Origin: Hymenobacter sp. YIM 151500-1
GTDB taxonomy: Bacteria; Bacteroidota; Bacteroidia; Cytophagales; Hymenobacteraceae
DNA length: 64,000 bases
Reading direction: 5' to 3'
Assembly: GCF_025979885.1 (NCBI RefSeq)
Contig: NZ_CP110139.1
Span: 806,001 to 870,000, forward strand
The position numbers and the translations under genes were made by a program. The notes beneath the pieces were generated by a model. The model was not told the DNA's origin and searched no databases. It saw only the letters and a program-made list of their open reading frames with translations. This document shows, piece by piece, positions 15,481 through 24,072 of the stretch; within the stretch, counting starts at the first letter, position 1, and every line of letters starts with the position of its first letter.

Positions 15481-16008
15481 TTAGGAGTGGCCCATTTCCG
15501 CCACGGCGGGGGCGTTTTCGGCGTTGGTGTTGGAAGCAGCGTAAGCGGGTTTAGGCGAGGCAGCGGGCACGTCGTCGGTGGCCTCGGCGGCGTGGGTTTT
15601 CTCCCACTCCCGGAAGCGGCCGATTTCGGCCTGGAACTTCTCCACAAACCAGCTGATGAGGGCTATATCATCCAGAAAACCGACTACCGGAATAAAATCC
15701 GGCACCAAATCTACCGGCGACAGGGTGTAGAGCAGCACCGCCAGCGCCGACACGATAGTACCGGTGTCAATCTGGCGGTAGCTGCCGCTCACGTAGTTGC
15801 GTACGAGGCGCACCACCGTGTACGCCACATCAAACAGCTGCTTGAATTTATTGTCGCCGCTGTCTTTGCTGGCCAGCTTGTTGGCTACTTCATTGAGCAC
15901 CAGCACCACCCGAAACGGCCGGCCCAGCAGCTTGCCGGCGCGATTCAGAAATACGCTGAACAGGGCGTTTTTGGAAATCGAAAGACCTTTGTTGAGCAGA
16001 GAATTCAT
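15481..16008 (-). CDS. YkvA-family (DUF1232) membrane protein
   Basis: 175-residue protein of the YkvA family. The hallmark LSPVDLVPDFIPVVGFLDD (about residues 96-114) is present, preceded by a hydrophobic helix (TIVSALAVLLYT), so it is membrane-associated. After it comes an amphipathic helix (WFVEKFQAEIGRF) and a low-complexity Ala/Asn/Pro tail. The family has no defined biochemistry. The ATG at 16008 starts a typical MNSLLNKGLSISKNA segment. It lies downstream of the small two-helix membrane protein gene on the same strand, 60 bases apart. Confidence 0.85.
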   Translation of the reverse strand: MNSLLNKGLSISKNALFSVFLNRAGKLLGRPFRVVLVLNEVANKLASKDSGDNKFKQLFDVAYTVVRLVRNYVSGSYRQIDTGTIVSALAVLLYTLSPVDLVPDFIPVVGFLDDIALISWFVEKFQAEIGRFREWEKTHAAEATDDVPAASPKPAYAASNTNAENAPAVAEMGHS

Positions 16009-16068
16009 AGGGTAAGGGTAAGGTTGAGCGTGCCCGGTGTACGAGCCGCGGCCGGCCGGCGTTGCCGG

Positions 16069-16377
16069 CTAAGTACGGCGGCGAAGTCGGTCGTTGCGAA
16101 GCCCCAGCGCTACTAGTGCTCCGGCCGCTGCGGCAGCAATAACCAGGCTGTGGCGCTGCTGCCGCCGAATTTGCTGCGCACGTTGCGCAATTTTTTGGAA
16201 AGCCGCTGCCTTGCTTGCCACCGACCGGGACGTATCAATGCTTACGAATGTCTCGGCGTGGTCTACTTCGTATTTGTAACTGACTCCCAAGTTGAAGTAG
16301 GCAAATATCTGCAAGGGAATCAGCAAAAACAGCACCCACAGAAACCAGGAGGGAGCGGGTTTGGAACGCAAAGACAT
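16069..16377 (-). CDS. small membrane protein with two transmembrane helices
   Basis: 102-residue protein of unknown function. From the ATG at 16377 it has a basic start (MSLRSKPAPSW), helix one (FLWVLFLLIPLQIFAYF), a soluble loop of about 45 residues (VDHAETFVSIDTSRSVASK) and helix two (SLVIAAAAAGALVALGL) with a strongly basic C-terminus (RNDRLRRRT). This charge pattern places the loop on one side and both ends in the cytoplasm. A TATCTTGC box lies on the minus strand at 16407-16400, back to back with the DinB promoter. I do not recognise a family. Confidence 0.6.
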   Translation of the reverse strand: MSLRSKPAPSWFLWVLFLLIPLQIFAYFNLGVSYKYEVDHAETFVSIDTSRSVASKAAAFQKIAQRAQQIRRQQRHSLVIAAAAAGALVALGLRNDRLRRRT

Positions 16378-16419
16378 AGAAAGTAGCCCTGGATTCAAAG
16401 CAAGATAGAGCCAAACCCC

Positions 16420-16427
16420 TAGCTTCG
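16420..16427 (+). promoter_or_regulatory. -7-like box directly upstream of the DinB-family start
   Basis: TAGCTTCG, 4 bases before the ATG; the same octamer stands 5 bases before the Pnkp start. It suggests a leaderless transcript. Confidence 0.45.
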
Positions 16428-16431
16428 CCCC

Positions 16432-16965
16432 ATGAGCAACGCCTTCACCACCCCGCCCGCCGCCACCGAGTACGCGCCGTACTACGCCCGCTACATTAGC
16501 CGCATCAGCGGCGACCCGCTGGCGGCTTTGCGCGAGCAGCCCGCCGCGCTGCGCCGCCGCCTGCACGCCCTCACCGACGAGCAAGCCGGCCTACGCTACG
16601 CACCCGGCAAGTGGAGCATCAAGGAAATGCTGGTGCACGTGCTCGACACGGAGCGCATCTTCGCCTACCGCGTCCTGCGCATCGGGCGCGGCGACCAAAC
16701 GCCGCTGCCCGGCTTCGAGCAGGACGATTACGTGCCTGCCTCCGAAGCCGATAGCCGTAGCCTCGCCGACATTCTGCACGAGTATGATACCGTACGGGCC
16801 GCCACGCTCAGCCTGCTGGAGTCGCTGCCCGCCGGCGCCGCCGACCGCCGGGGCACAGCCAGCGGGCACCCCGTGAGCGTGCGGGCCCTGGCCTACATTC
16901 TGCCCGGCCACGAGGCTCACCACCTGACAATTCTGGATGAGCGATATTTGCCTTTACTGAGCTAA
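16432..16965 (+). CDS. DinB-family protein
   Basis: 177-residue four-helix protein of the DinB/YfiT superfamily, metal-binding and linked to thiol or stress chemistry. The expected ligands are visible: His in EMLVHVLDTERIFAYR and the HEAHHLTIL motif at the C-terminus, which together form the three-histidine metal site of the family. APGKWSIKEML is the typical loop before the first ligand helix. The ATG at 16432 follows a TAGCTTCG promoter-like box by 4 bases. No bacillithiol genes are near, so no substrate is inferred. Confidence 0.88.
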   Translation: MSNAFTTPPAATEYAPYYARYISRISGDPLAALREQPAALRRRLHALTDEQAGLRYAPGKWSIKEMLVHVLDTERIFAYRVLRIGRGDQTPLPGFEQDDYVPASEADSRSLADILHEYDTVRAATLSLLESLPAGAADRRGTASGHPVSVRALAYILPGHEAHHLTILDERYLPLLS

Positions 16966-17040
16966 AATAGCCCATCGGAGCACAACACCGCCCTAATTGG
17001 CCGCGTTAAATGGCCAGTATTCCCTCCACTTTCATTAACC

Positions 17041-17157
17041 ATGGCAAAAGCACAAGACGCCCGCAAAGAGAAAAAAAAGGAGCCCGTGAAGTCTGAAAAG
17101 GAAAAGCGGGCCGCCAAAGAAGAGAAAAAGCAAGCCCGCGCCCGGAAGCAGGAGTAA
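17041..17157 (+). CDS. 38-residue lysine/glutamate-rich small protein
   Basis: A short open frame of 38 residues starting MAKAQDARKEKKKEP and ending in ARKQE. Lys, Arg and Glu make up more than half of it, with no hydrophobic core, so it should be disordered or a single charged helix that binds nucleic acid or another protein. Support is modest: a clean ATG, clear codon bias, and a perfect terminator-like palindrome starting at the stop codon. I do not recognise a named family. Confidence 0.55.
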   Translation: MAKAQDARKEKKKEPVKSEKEKRAAKEEKKQARARKQE

Positions 17158-17242
17158 ACCCCAGATGCAACGGATGAGGGACGGATAGAACGGACTAAAC
17201 ACTAATCCGTTCTATCCGTCCCTCATCCGTTGCATCTGGGGT
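17158..17242. repeat. perfect 37-bp inverted repeat between convergent genes
   Basis: Arms 17158-17194 and 17206-17242 are perfectly complementary, loop 11 bases. The repeat fills the gap exactly between two stop codons (17157 and 17243). Words ACGGAT/CGGATGAGG recur within each arm. It probably terminates both genes. Confidence 0.93.
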
Positions 17243-17869
17243 CTATAGGGTGTAGTACACTTCCCGCTCCTTGTCGTGGTGGCGGATGTAGCCGTGGAGG
17301 GTGAGCTTGATGAGGGTGCGGAAGGCGCGACGCTGCCCGATGTTGAGCAGCTTCATGTACTGCGCCAACGTGATACGGGCGTTTTTGCGCAGATAGTCGA
17401 GCACCGCCAGTTCTTCTTTGTTTAATGGTAGCCGCTCGAAGCGGGGTGCGGCGGCGGCCTGACGCTGGAGCACCCGCTCGGTGAGTTGGCTGCTTTGCAC
17501 GCTCTCGTCGCGCACGCGCACGTAGGCCCGCCAGTCGCCATCGGCTACCTGGGCCCGGTGGGGCTTTTCGCTGCTCTCAGGCACGGTCACCACCACCACC
17601 ACGCGGCCGTCTTCCTCCACCTCGCGAAACCGCAGCGTCAGGGGCGGGTCGATGTAGTGCGCCGCCGCCTGCCGCAGCTGGTAGATTTCCTCTTCCGCGT
17701 CACGCACACCCACTACGCGGCCGTCGTCATCCACGCCTACCAGCACCCGGCCGCCGTGGGTGTTGGCCAGCGAAGACAACGTGCGCGCAATGCGGGTGGG
17801 GTGGGTGGTTTTCTTCTTGAACTCCAGCCGTTCGCCTTCGCCCTGCCGGATTAGTTCTTGCAGCTCCAT
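17243..17869 (-). CDS. AlbA_2/Schlafen-type ATP-binding domain protein with C-terminal winged helix
   Basis: 208-residue cytoplasmic protein. Residues about 1-115 form an AlbA_2 (divergent AAA_4) domain: EFKKKTTHPTRIARTLSSLA, then NTHGGRVLVGVDDDGRVVGV, the family's nucleic-acid or nucleotide-binding core. The C-terminal 60 residues (ELAVLDYLRKNARITLAQYM, then LNIGQRRAFRTLIKL) look like a winged helix. The layout suggests a DNA- or RNA-binding regulator. I chose the ATG at 17869 (MELQELIRQGEGERLEFKKK); the longer frame adds a stretch with no conserved character. It converges with the 38-residue gene across a perfect palindrome. Confidence 0.85.
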   Translation of the reverse strand: MELQELIRQGEGERLEFKKKTTHPTRIARTLSSLANTHGGRVLVGVDDDGRVVGVRDAEEEIYQLRQAAAHYIDPPLTLRFREVEEDGRVVVVVTVPESSEKPHRAQVADGDWRAYVRVRDESVQSSQLTERVLQRQAAAAPRFERLPLNKEELAVLDYLRKNARITLAQYMKLLNIGQRRAFRTLIKLTLHGYIRHHDKEREVYYTL

Positions 17870-17959
17870 GAGTCGGGTAGGAGAAGCCGGTACCGGACGG
17901 CTCCGTGTGCTAAACACGAAACTGCCGAAAAAGTAACCACCAATCAACCAGGCACCGGG

Positions 17960-18835
17960 TTATTCGATGCCGGTTTCCTCGGCCGAAATACGCCAGAGGC
18001 GGCTGGCATCGGCCATATTCTGGGCCCGCCCCGAGCACCGGGCCGGCCGCATGCCCGCAAAATACCGGCCGCTGACGTGGGCCACTTCCGGGGCCGTGGC
18101 CAGGTAGACGCTGGTACGGGCGCCCTGATTGGCATTCACCATCAGTGGCCGGGCCGCCCACCACAAGGCACGCACCACCGGCGAGCTGCCCGGCCGAATC
18201 AGGCTCGTATCTACCAGGCCGGGGTGCAGGCAGTTGGCCGTGATGCCCGTCAGGTCGAGGCGGTGGGCCAGCTCTTTGGTGAACAAGATGTTGGCCAGCT
18301 TGGAGTCGGCGTAGGCCGTGAGCCAGCTGTACTTGTCGGGGTTGTTGCGCACGTCCCGGTCGGGCTCAATCTCGCCCAGCCAGTGCGCCAACGATGACAC
18401 GGTGACGACGCGGGCGTGGCCGGCGGCGTCGAGCAGGGGCAGGAGCAGGTTGGTGAGGGCATAGGGCGCCAGGTGGTTGGTGGCCCAGCTCAGCTCGTGC
18501 CCTTCGGCCGTGAGCGTGTGGGGACCGGGCATGATGCCGGCGTTGTTCACCAGGATGTCGAGCTGGCTTAGCTCCCGGCTTAGCTCCTCGGCCAGGGTGC
18601 GCACATTTTGCACCAGTGACAGGTCGGTGCATTTGAAGTGCACCTCGGCGGCTGGCCCAGCGGCCAGCTGAATAGCAGCCCGTGCTTGCTCGGCGCGGTC
18701 GGCATTGCGGCCTACCAGCACCACGCGGGCTCCGCGGCAGGCCAGTTCGCGGGCCGTTACAAGGCCAATTCCGCTGGTGCCACCCGTTACCAACGCAGTT
18801 TTACCGGCTAAAGACAAAGCGTCCGGAAAGTTCAT
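17960..18835 (-). CDS. SDR family oxidoreductase, retinol dehydrogenase-like
   Basis: Short-chain dehydrogenase of 291 residues. TGGTSGIGLVTA (cofactor), NNAGIM, VTVSSLAHW and YADSKLANILF (active-site Tyr-x-x-x-Lys region) are all present, with GIxANCLHPGLVDT after the active site. This combination is that of the NADP-dependent retinol dehydrogenase/WW-domain oxidoreductase-like group; the physiological substrate in bacteria is unknown. The ATG at 18835 is preferred over a TTG five codons upstream. It follows the AlbA_2 gene on the same strand. Confidence 0.87.
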   Translation of the reverse strand: MNFPDALSLAGKTALVTGGTSGIGLVTARELACRGARVVLVGRNADRAEQARAAIQLAAGPAAEVHFKCTDLSLVQNVRTLAEELSRELSQLDILVNNAGIMPGPHTLTAEGHELSWATNHLAPYALTNLLLPLLDAAGHARVVTVSSLAHWLGEIEPDRDVRNNPDKYSWLTAYADSKLANILFTKELAHRLDLTGITANCLHPGLVDTSLIRPGSSPVVRALWWAARPLMVNANQGARTSVYLATAPEVAHVSGRYFAGMRPARCSGRAQNMADASRLWRISAEETGIE

Positions 18836-18948
18836 GTATACGTCAGGCAAGCAGAAGAAAGAAAAGAAGAGTAAGCAGACTACGTACGAAATACGCGGCC
18901 TGCCGGAACAGGCAGCAGCGGCCTAGCAACTAACATGCCCAGGCAGCA

Positions 18949-18982
18949 AAAAGCCGCTTCCGATAGTGCGGAAGCGGCTTTT
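18949..18982 (-). terminator. terminator downstream of the DUF3127 gene
   Basis: A 13-bp stem AAAAGCCGCTTCC / GGAAGCGGCTTTT with an 8-base loop; read on the minus strand it is followed by T-rich sequence. Confidence 0.88.
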
Positions 18983-19008
18983 GTACGAAATCAGCGCTAA
19001 ACCGATAC

Positions 19009-19434
19009 TTAGAAAGGCAGGTCGTTGTCGTCGTCGGAGGCAATGGGAGCCGCCGAAGCACGCAGGTTCGGGTTCTGATTGGCGGCCGGAGCAGCCGCCC
19101 GGGGAGCGGCCTGCTGGCTGTAGTTTCCGCCACCCTGCGGCGCCGACCCACCGCCGGCGGCCGGCTCCAGGCGCCAGGCCTCCAGGTTGGTGAAGTACAG
19201 CATCTGGCCGTTTTTGTTGAAGCCGCGGCCCCGCAGGTTAAAGGAGATTTTTACCTCGTCGCCTACTTTAAACGAGTCGATGAGGGCAGTTTTGTCCTGC
19301 ACCAGCTGAAACTTGATATGCTCAGGATACTGGCCGTCTACGACTTCCAGCACGAACTCGCGCTTGCGGAATTTCTCGCTCACCTGCTGTTCGTCGAAAA
19401 TCTCGTGCAGGCGGCCGGTAGCTTCGTAAGCCAT
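19009..19434 (-). CDS. DUF3127 OB-fold protein with an SSB-like acidic tail
   Basis: 141-residue protein starting at the ATG at 19434. Residues 1-90 match DUF3127, a Bacteroidota OB-fold family related to single-stranded DNA-binding proteins (MAYEATGRLHEIFDEQQVS, then SFNLRGRGFNKNG). A disordered Gly/Gln/Ala linker leads to DDDNDLPF, which copies the acidic C-terminal tip that SSB uses to recruit partner enzymes. Inferred role: binding of single-stranded nucleic acid. A TACGTTTG box on the minus strand (19478-19471) would give a 30-35 base leader. The gene is monocistronic with its own terminator. Confidence 0.82.
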   Translation of the reverse strand: MAYEATGRLHEIFDEQQVSEKFRKREFVLEVVDGQYPEHIKFQLVQDKTALIDSFKVGDEVKISFNLRGRGFNKNGQMLYFTNLEAWRLEPAAGGGSAPQGGGNYSQQAAPRAAAPAANQNPNLRASAAPIASDDDNDLPF

Positions 19435-19580
19435 AAGAAAAAATATGTTTGAAGGAGTTGAAACGTAAACCAAACGTACGAAAAAAAACGCGGTTCTGTT
19501 GGGCCCTGCCGGGTGGCAGTCCGTAACCGCCCCGCCGGTCTTTGCGTTGTTTTTTTATCTTTTTCTCTCACCGATTCTCC

Positions 19581-20558
19581 ATGACTGCTTCTTTCGCTCT
19601 GGCCCTGCACGGGGGCGCCGGCACCATCTCTCCCCACCTCATGACGCCGGAAAAAGAGCAGCAGTACCGCGCGGGGTTGCTGGCCGCCCTGGAAGCCGGG
19701 CACGCCGTGTTGCGGGAAGGCGGCTCCGCCCTCGATGCCGTGGAGCGTGCCGTGCGCAGCCTCGAAGACAACCCCTTGTTTAATGCCGGCCGGGGTGCGG
19801 TGTTCACCCACGACGGCCACCACGAAATGGACGCCGCCATCATGGACGGCCGTACCCGCGCTGCCGGGGCCGTGGCCGGGGCGCGTACCGTGCAGAACCC
19901 GATTTCGGCGGCCCGCCTCGTGATGGAGCGCACCGACCACGTGCTGCTGGGCTACCCCGGCGCCGACAACCTCGCCCGTGAGCATGGCCTGCCCACCCAG
20001 CCTGTCGAGTACTTCTTCACCCAGCACCGCTACGACCAGCTGCAAGAGGCCCTGCAAGAAGGCCGGGTGCGCCTCGACCACTCCCACGCCCAGCCAACCG
20101 GCGCCCCGGCCGCCGCGCCGAATGAAGACCCGAAAAAGAAAATGGGCACCGTGGGTGCCGTAGCCCGCGACCAGCACGGCAACCTGGCCGCCGCCACCAG
20201 TACCGGCGGCATGACCAACAAGCGCTACAGCCGCATCGGCGACTCGCCCATTATCGGTAGCGGCACCTTTGCCGACAACCGCACCTGCGCCATCAGCTGC
20301 ACCGGCCACGGCGAGTTTTTTCTGCGGGCGGTTGTTGCCCACGACATCAGCTGCCTGATGGAGTACCGCGGCCTGAGCCTGGAAGAAGCCTGCCGCATCG
20401 TGGTGCACGACAAGCTGGCGCCAGTGGGCGGCGAGGGAGGACTAGTAGCCGTAGATGCGGCCGGCACTGTGGTCCTGCCCTTCAACTCCGAAGGCATGTA
20501 CCGCGCCAGCATCACCTCGGCCGCCCCCGAGCCGTACGTTGCCATTTACCGCGACTGA
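19581..20558 (+). CDS. iaaA: isoaspartyl peptidase / type 2 L-asparaginase
   Basis: N-terminal nucleophile hydrolase of 325 residues that cleaves beta-aspartyl dipeptides and L-asparagine. The start FALALHGGAGTI, the RAVRSLEDNPLFNAGRGAVF substrate-loop region and MGTVGAVARD with nucleophile Thr190 are diagnostic; the proenzyme should self-cleave before Thr190 into alpha and beta chains. No signal peptide is seen, so it is cytoplasmic. The start is the ATG at 19581; the 13 codons upstream are not conserved in character. A cyanophycinase gene lies 4 kb downstream, and beta-Asp-Arg, the product of cyanophycinase, is a substrate of this enzyme family. Confidence 0.92.
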   Translation: MTASFALALHGGAGTISPHLMTPEKEQQYRAGLLAALEAGHAVLREGGSALDAVERAVRSLEDNPLFNAGRGAVFTHDGHHEMDAAIMDGRTRAAGAVAGARTVQNPISAARLVMERTDHVLLGYPGADNLAREHGLPTQPVEYFFTQHRYDQLQEALQEGRVRLDHSHAQPTGAPAAAPNEDPKKKMGTVGAVARDQHGNLAAATSTGGMTNKRYSRIGDSPIIGSGTFADNRTCAISCTGHGEFFLRAVVAHDISCLMEYRGLSLEEACRIVVHDKLAPVGGEGGLVAVDAAGTVVLPFNSEGMYRASITSAAPEPYVAIYRD

Positions 20559-21005
20559 GGCAGCAAGGAGTGGATTACCTGTATATCTAAGAAACGGGCG
20601 CGCGTAATCTTGTTCTTTTTCTTTAGAAAAGAAAAGGTTTTTGGTCTGGAATAAGAAAAAGTATCGGTACATCATTTCGTGCGCACTGGCTAGTCTGATA
20701 TAGATTGGATATTTTAGAAATGCGCAAGTTGTTTCTGCTTCAGTGACAAGCCGTTGGGCAAAACTATGTATGGCCGCTGACTAATCTGGTGGTATGAATA
20801 GCGTATTCTTTATGATGAATGCATAACCGGTATTGAATCCTGTTCTAAGGATAGCTAGATTTAGCCTGCCTTGCACTCTAGTAAATCTACAAATCAACTT
20901 CCCGATGAGCTTTTTAGGCGAAAAGTGTCACGGCGAGTTGGGTGAACCGATGAAGGAAAGACAATCTGGTAGCTGCTTGCTTCCTATTCCGGTTTAGGTA
21001 ACAGT
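20559..21005. other. AT-rich intergenic region upstream of the histidine kinase
   Basis: Less GC-rich than its surroundings. It contains an A/T hairpin (TTTTCTTT-AGA-AAAGAAAA near 20618-20636) that may end the isoaspartyl peptidase transcript, and presumably the promoter of the kinase operon. No gene is supported. Confidence 0.35.
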
Positions 21006-23237
21006 ATGCCTAACCAGTACACCTTTGCCTCGCAGTACCTACACCACCTTCTCGTAGTGATGCGAATGTTGCCCTGGTTGCTTATGAGCAGCCAGGCAGT
21101 TGCGGCCCCGCCCCGCACACCACCGGGAACCGACAGTTTGCTTCGGGTAGCCCAAGTGCGTCCCCCTGGCCCTGATCAGGCCCTGGCCCTTGTTCAATTA
21201 AGCAGAGCGTACCGTTTACTTGATACCGTACGCTCCCGGCAGTATGCTGTGCAAAGCCTGGCCATCGGCCGCCAGCTCCGCAACGATACCTTAGAGGCGC
21301 AAGGGCTGACGGCTCTTGGCCTGCTACTACATGCCCATTATCACTCTCAGTGTGCCCTGCCTCTGTTCTATAAAGCTGCTGCGATATACCGCGGCGTTGC
21401 CCGGCCAGATGGAGAAGCTAATATGTATAATGCGGTGGGGGTGGCGCAGTGCAAGCTAAATCGGTATGCAGCCTCTATACAGGCTCACCAAGTAGCAGTC
21501 CGGCTATACAAGCAGGCCTTGAAGCAGAAGGGAAGCAATACCCCAGCGCTAAAGTTGCTTTTGTCCAGAACGTATAATTATCTGGGAATAGCATACGATA
21601 ATAGTGACAACTCTACGCAGAGTATTCAAGCGTATTTGCAAAGCTTGCATTTAGCTGAGGAGGTTGCCGATCAGGAGCAAATCGCCACTGCGTTAGCTAA
21701 TGTTGGCTACCTATACCAAAGGCAGCTGGATTATGCACGGGCCCGGCATTATCTGCAGAAGGCTCTCCGCCACTTTCAGGAGATGCGTGACACTGTCGAT
21801 ATGGCGGCGCTGCACATAAATCTGGGAAACTTGCATGTGGAGCGGCAGCAGGATTCTGCGGCCCTCCGCCACCTGAAGATTGGTATGGCCCTGGAGAAAA
21901 AGCTGGGTGCGCGGGCTCAGCCCGATCTGGTGGCTACTGGATTCTATGACCTGGGCGAAATAGCAGCGCGGCGGGGCGATTATGCGGCGGCGCTGGCTAA
22001 TTTTCGGCAAGCCCTGGTCCTGTTCGAGCGACTGGAAATGCTTTCTCAGCAAACCAGTACCTTGAGCAGCATGGCTACCAGTTACCGGAAAGCCGGGCAG
22101 CATGGGCTGGCGCTGGTGTACGGCCGCCGGGCACTGGCTACAGCGCAGAAGCTTGGGTTACCGTCCAGCTTGGCCGAGTCTTACGGAGTACTGGCCGACA
22201 TCAATGTGGCACTTGGCCACTATGACGCTGCCTACACCTACCGACAGCAGCAGCAAGCTGAGAAGGACAGCATATTCAATCAGAAAAGAGCCCAGCAGAT
22301 TGCAGTGTTACAACTGCAATATGAAGACAAGCGCAAAGAGCTAGAAAACAAGCGTAAAGAGTCGGAGATTACCTTGCTGCGGCGCAATATGGTGCTACAG
22401 GGGCAGTTGCGCAACGGCCTGGTGGGTGGCCTTTTTGTTGTGTCATTGCTGGGGTTGGTGGCCCTGCACCGCTACGCCTTGCAGCGGCGAGCCAACCGGC
22501 AGCTGCAAGCTCGGGATGCCGAAATAGCGGAGCAGAATGTGGTGCTAGCGGAACAAAACAACAAACTAACTTCCGTGGAGCAGCAGTTGCGCCGCTCTTT
22601 GGGTGAAAAGGAAGTCTTGTTGCGTGAAGTCCACCACCGCGTCAAAAACAACCTGCAAATTATTCATAGCCTACTCTCCCTGCAGGGCCGGCGCCAGCCG
22701 TTGCCGGCCGTGGGAGTGGTACTGCGCGAGGGCCAGAACTGGATTAAATCCATAGCCCTCACGCACGAAATGTTGTACCGGGCAGCAGACCTGGCCTCTG
22801 TTGAGTTTCAGCCCTTTCTCATCCAGCTTACCCAATCCCTGCAACATACGCTGGCACCCGTGCTGGCGGCAGCCGTGCGGTGCCAGGTGCAAGCCGAAGG
22901 AATGCGGCTTAACGCCAGCACGGCCGTGCCTTTGGCATTGATAGTTAATGAGCTAGTAGCCAACGCGTACGAACACGCCTTTCCGGAAAACCGGGCGGGT
23001 ACTGTTCGGGTTGAGCTTCGGACTGCCTCACCCGGTTGCTTCGTGCTGGTTGTGGCCGACGATGGGGTGGGCCTGCCGTCGGAACTAGACTGGAAACGGG
23101 CCTCTTCTCTGGGGCTACGGCTGATACATAGTTTAGCCCGGCAGCTTCAGGGCGAGTTGCAGGTTCACAGCACTCCTGCCGGAACCACCTTCACGCTCAC
23201 GTTCAGCGAAATCGTGGAGGTTTCGTTGCCCGCTTGA
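21006..23237 (+). CDS. TPR sensor histidine kinase (HisKA_2 family)
   Basis: Membrane-bound sensor kinase of 743 residues. After a signal-like N-terminus (about residues 20-35) come at least six tetratricopeptide repeats (about 60-420; for example ALANVGYLYQRQLDYARARH), a coiled coil (KRKELENKRKESEITLLRR), one transmembrane helix (GLVGGLFVVSLLGLVAL), a second coiled coil and a HisKA_2 domain with phospho-acceptor motif EVHHRVKNNLQIIHSLLSLQ. The HATPase domain has the N box (NELVANAYEHAF) and DDGVGLP. The TPR part would face the periplasm. The LytTR regulator follows 44 bases downstream and is its likely partner. Confidence 0.92.
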   Translation: MPNQYTFASQYLHHLLVVMRMLPWLLMSSQAVAAPPRTPPGTDSLLRVAQVRPPGPDQALALVQLSRAYRLLDTVRSRQYAVQSLAIGRQLRNDTLEAQGLTALGLLLHAHYHSQCALPLFYKAAAIYRGVARPDGEANMYNAVGVAQCKLNRYAASIQAHQVAVRLYKQALKQKGSNTPALKLLLSRTYNYLGIAYDNSDNSTQSIQAYLQSLHLAEEVADQEQIATALANVGYLYQRQLDYARARHYLQKALRHFQEMRDTVDMAALHINLGNLHVERQQDSAALRHLKIGMALEKKLGARAQPDLVATGFYDLGEIAARRGDYAAALANFRQALVLFERLEMLSQQTSTLSSMATSYRKAGQHGLALVYGRRALATAQKLGLPSSLAESYGVLADINVALGHYDAAYTYRQQQQAEKDSIFNQKRAQQIAVLQLQYEDKRKELENKRKESEITLLRRNMVLQGQLRNGLVGGLFVVSLLGLVALHRYALQRRANRQLQARDAEIAEQNVVLAEQNNKLTSVEQQLRRSLGEKEVLLREVHHRVKNNLQIIHSLLSLQGRRQPLPAVGVVLREGQNWIKSIALTHEMLYRAADLASVEFQPFLIQLTQSLQHTLAPVLAAAVRCQVQAEGMRLNASTAVPLALIVNELVANAYEHAFPENRAGTVRVELRTASPGCFVLVVADDGVGLPSELDWKRASSLGLRLIHSLARQLQGELQVHSTPAGTTFTLTFSEIVEVSLPA

Positions 23238-23281
23238 CTTTCCTCCGCCAGTTGCCTTTACCATTTGACTTTGTTTTACTT

Positions 23282-24025
23282 ATGGAGCAGCGCAAGAAGA
23301 TTCTCATCGTTGAAGATGAGGCAATCATCGCCGAAGACCTGCGTGATATACTAGAGCACCTGGGGTATGAAGTGGTAGGCGTGGCGGCGCGAGCTTCGGT
23401 GGCGCTGGAGCTACTACGGCAGGGGCCACCTGATTTGGTATTCCTCGATGTGATGTTGCAAGGCGAGTTGGATGGCGTTGATTTAGCGCACCGGCTCCGC
23501 AGTGAGTGCTCGGTGCCTTTCGTGTTTCTCACTTCCCTGAGCAATGCGGCCACCGTGGCCCGCATCAAGGAAGCCCGGCCGCATGGCTATTTAGTGAAGC
23601 CTTTTGCGGAACGTGACATTTACGTGGCGCTCGAAATGGCATTTGCCAACTACGCCGCCGAGCAAGGAGTCGCCACCGCCACTTCGGTAGTTGTGGGGCC
23701 CGAACGCACGGCCCTGTACGTACGCGACAAAGGCCGACATATCAAGGTGGAATTCAACGATGTGCTATGGCTGGAAGCCAACGGCAACTACACGACCTTG
23801 CACACGCGCACAAACAAAATCGTGGTCTGCATGCAGCTGAAACAAGTGGAAGAAAAGCTGCCGGAGGCTGACTTTATTCGCATTCACCGCTCCTATATGG
23901 TGGCCCTGCGCAACATTGCGGCCATTGAAACGCAAAACGTTATTGTGGCCCATCACAGCGCGAGCTTACCCATCGGGCGTGCCTACCGAGATGCGTTATT
24001 CCATCGTCTTAACCTGCTCGACTAA
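23282..24025 (+). CDS. LytTR-family response regulator
   Basis: 247-residue response regulator. The receiver domain (residues 1-125) has ILIVEDEAIIAEDL, the phospho-acceptor Asp in DLVFLDVML, and the conserved Lys in GYLVKPFAE; the C-terminal LytTR DNA-binding domain (about 145-245) has LWLEANGNYTTLHT and FIRIHRSYMVAL. Phosphorylation by the adjacent TPR kinase would control binding to paired LytTR sites; I see none with certainty here. The ATG at 23282 starts MEQRKKILIVEDE. The gene ends before a perfect 35-bp palindrome. Confidence 0.93.
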   Translation: MEQRKKILIVEDEAIIAEDLRDILEHLGYEVVGVAARASVALELLRQGPPDLVFLDVMLQGELDGVDLAHRLRSECSVPFVFLTSLSNAATVARIKEARPHGYLVKPFAERDIYVALEMAFANYAAEQGVATATSVVVGPERTALYVRDKGRHIKVEFNDVLWLEANGNYTTLHTRTNKIVVCMQLKQVEEKLPEADFIRIHRSYMVALRNIAAIETQNVIVAHHSASLPIGRAYRDALFHRLNLLD

Positions 24026-24072
24026 CGCAAAAGCACTACGGAACCAACACCTCCTGAAGTGCCGCTCCACAA

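Larger units (their letters stand above)
15252..15481. repeat. composite inverted repeat C around a terminator hairpin
   Basis: Left arm 15252-15288 and right arm 15445-15481 are inverted repeats of the same family as those at 6577 and 10551 (core AATCACAGATTGTGCAGATT, then GGATTTCACTGA). Here the flanking genes are in tandem: the right arm touches the stop codon of the YkvA gene and the left arm overlaps the 5' end of the S46 peptidase gene. Confidence 0.9.

Noticed and set aside
6577..15481. Possible CRISPR array from the recurring AATCACAGATTGTGCAGATTG repeats
   Set aside because: The copies are kilobases apart, occur as inverted pairs around hairpins and have no regular spacers or cas genes.
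18834..18926. 30-codon Lys-rich frame (start MYTSGKQKKEKKSKQ) overlapping the SDR start
   Set aside because: It resembles the 38-residue protein at 17041 in composition, but it overlaps the divergent start codon of the SDR gene and lacks a terminator or other support.
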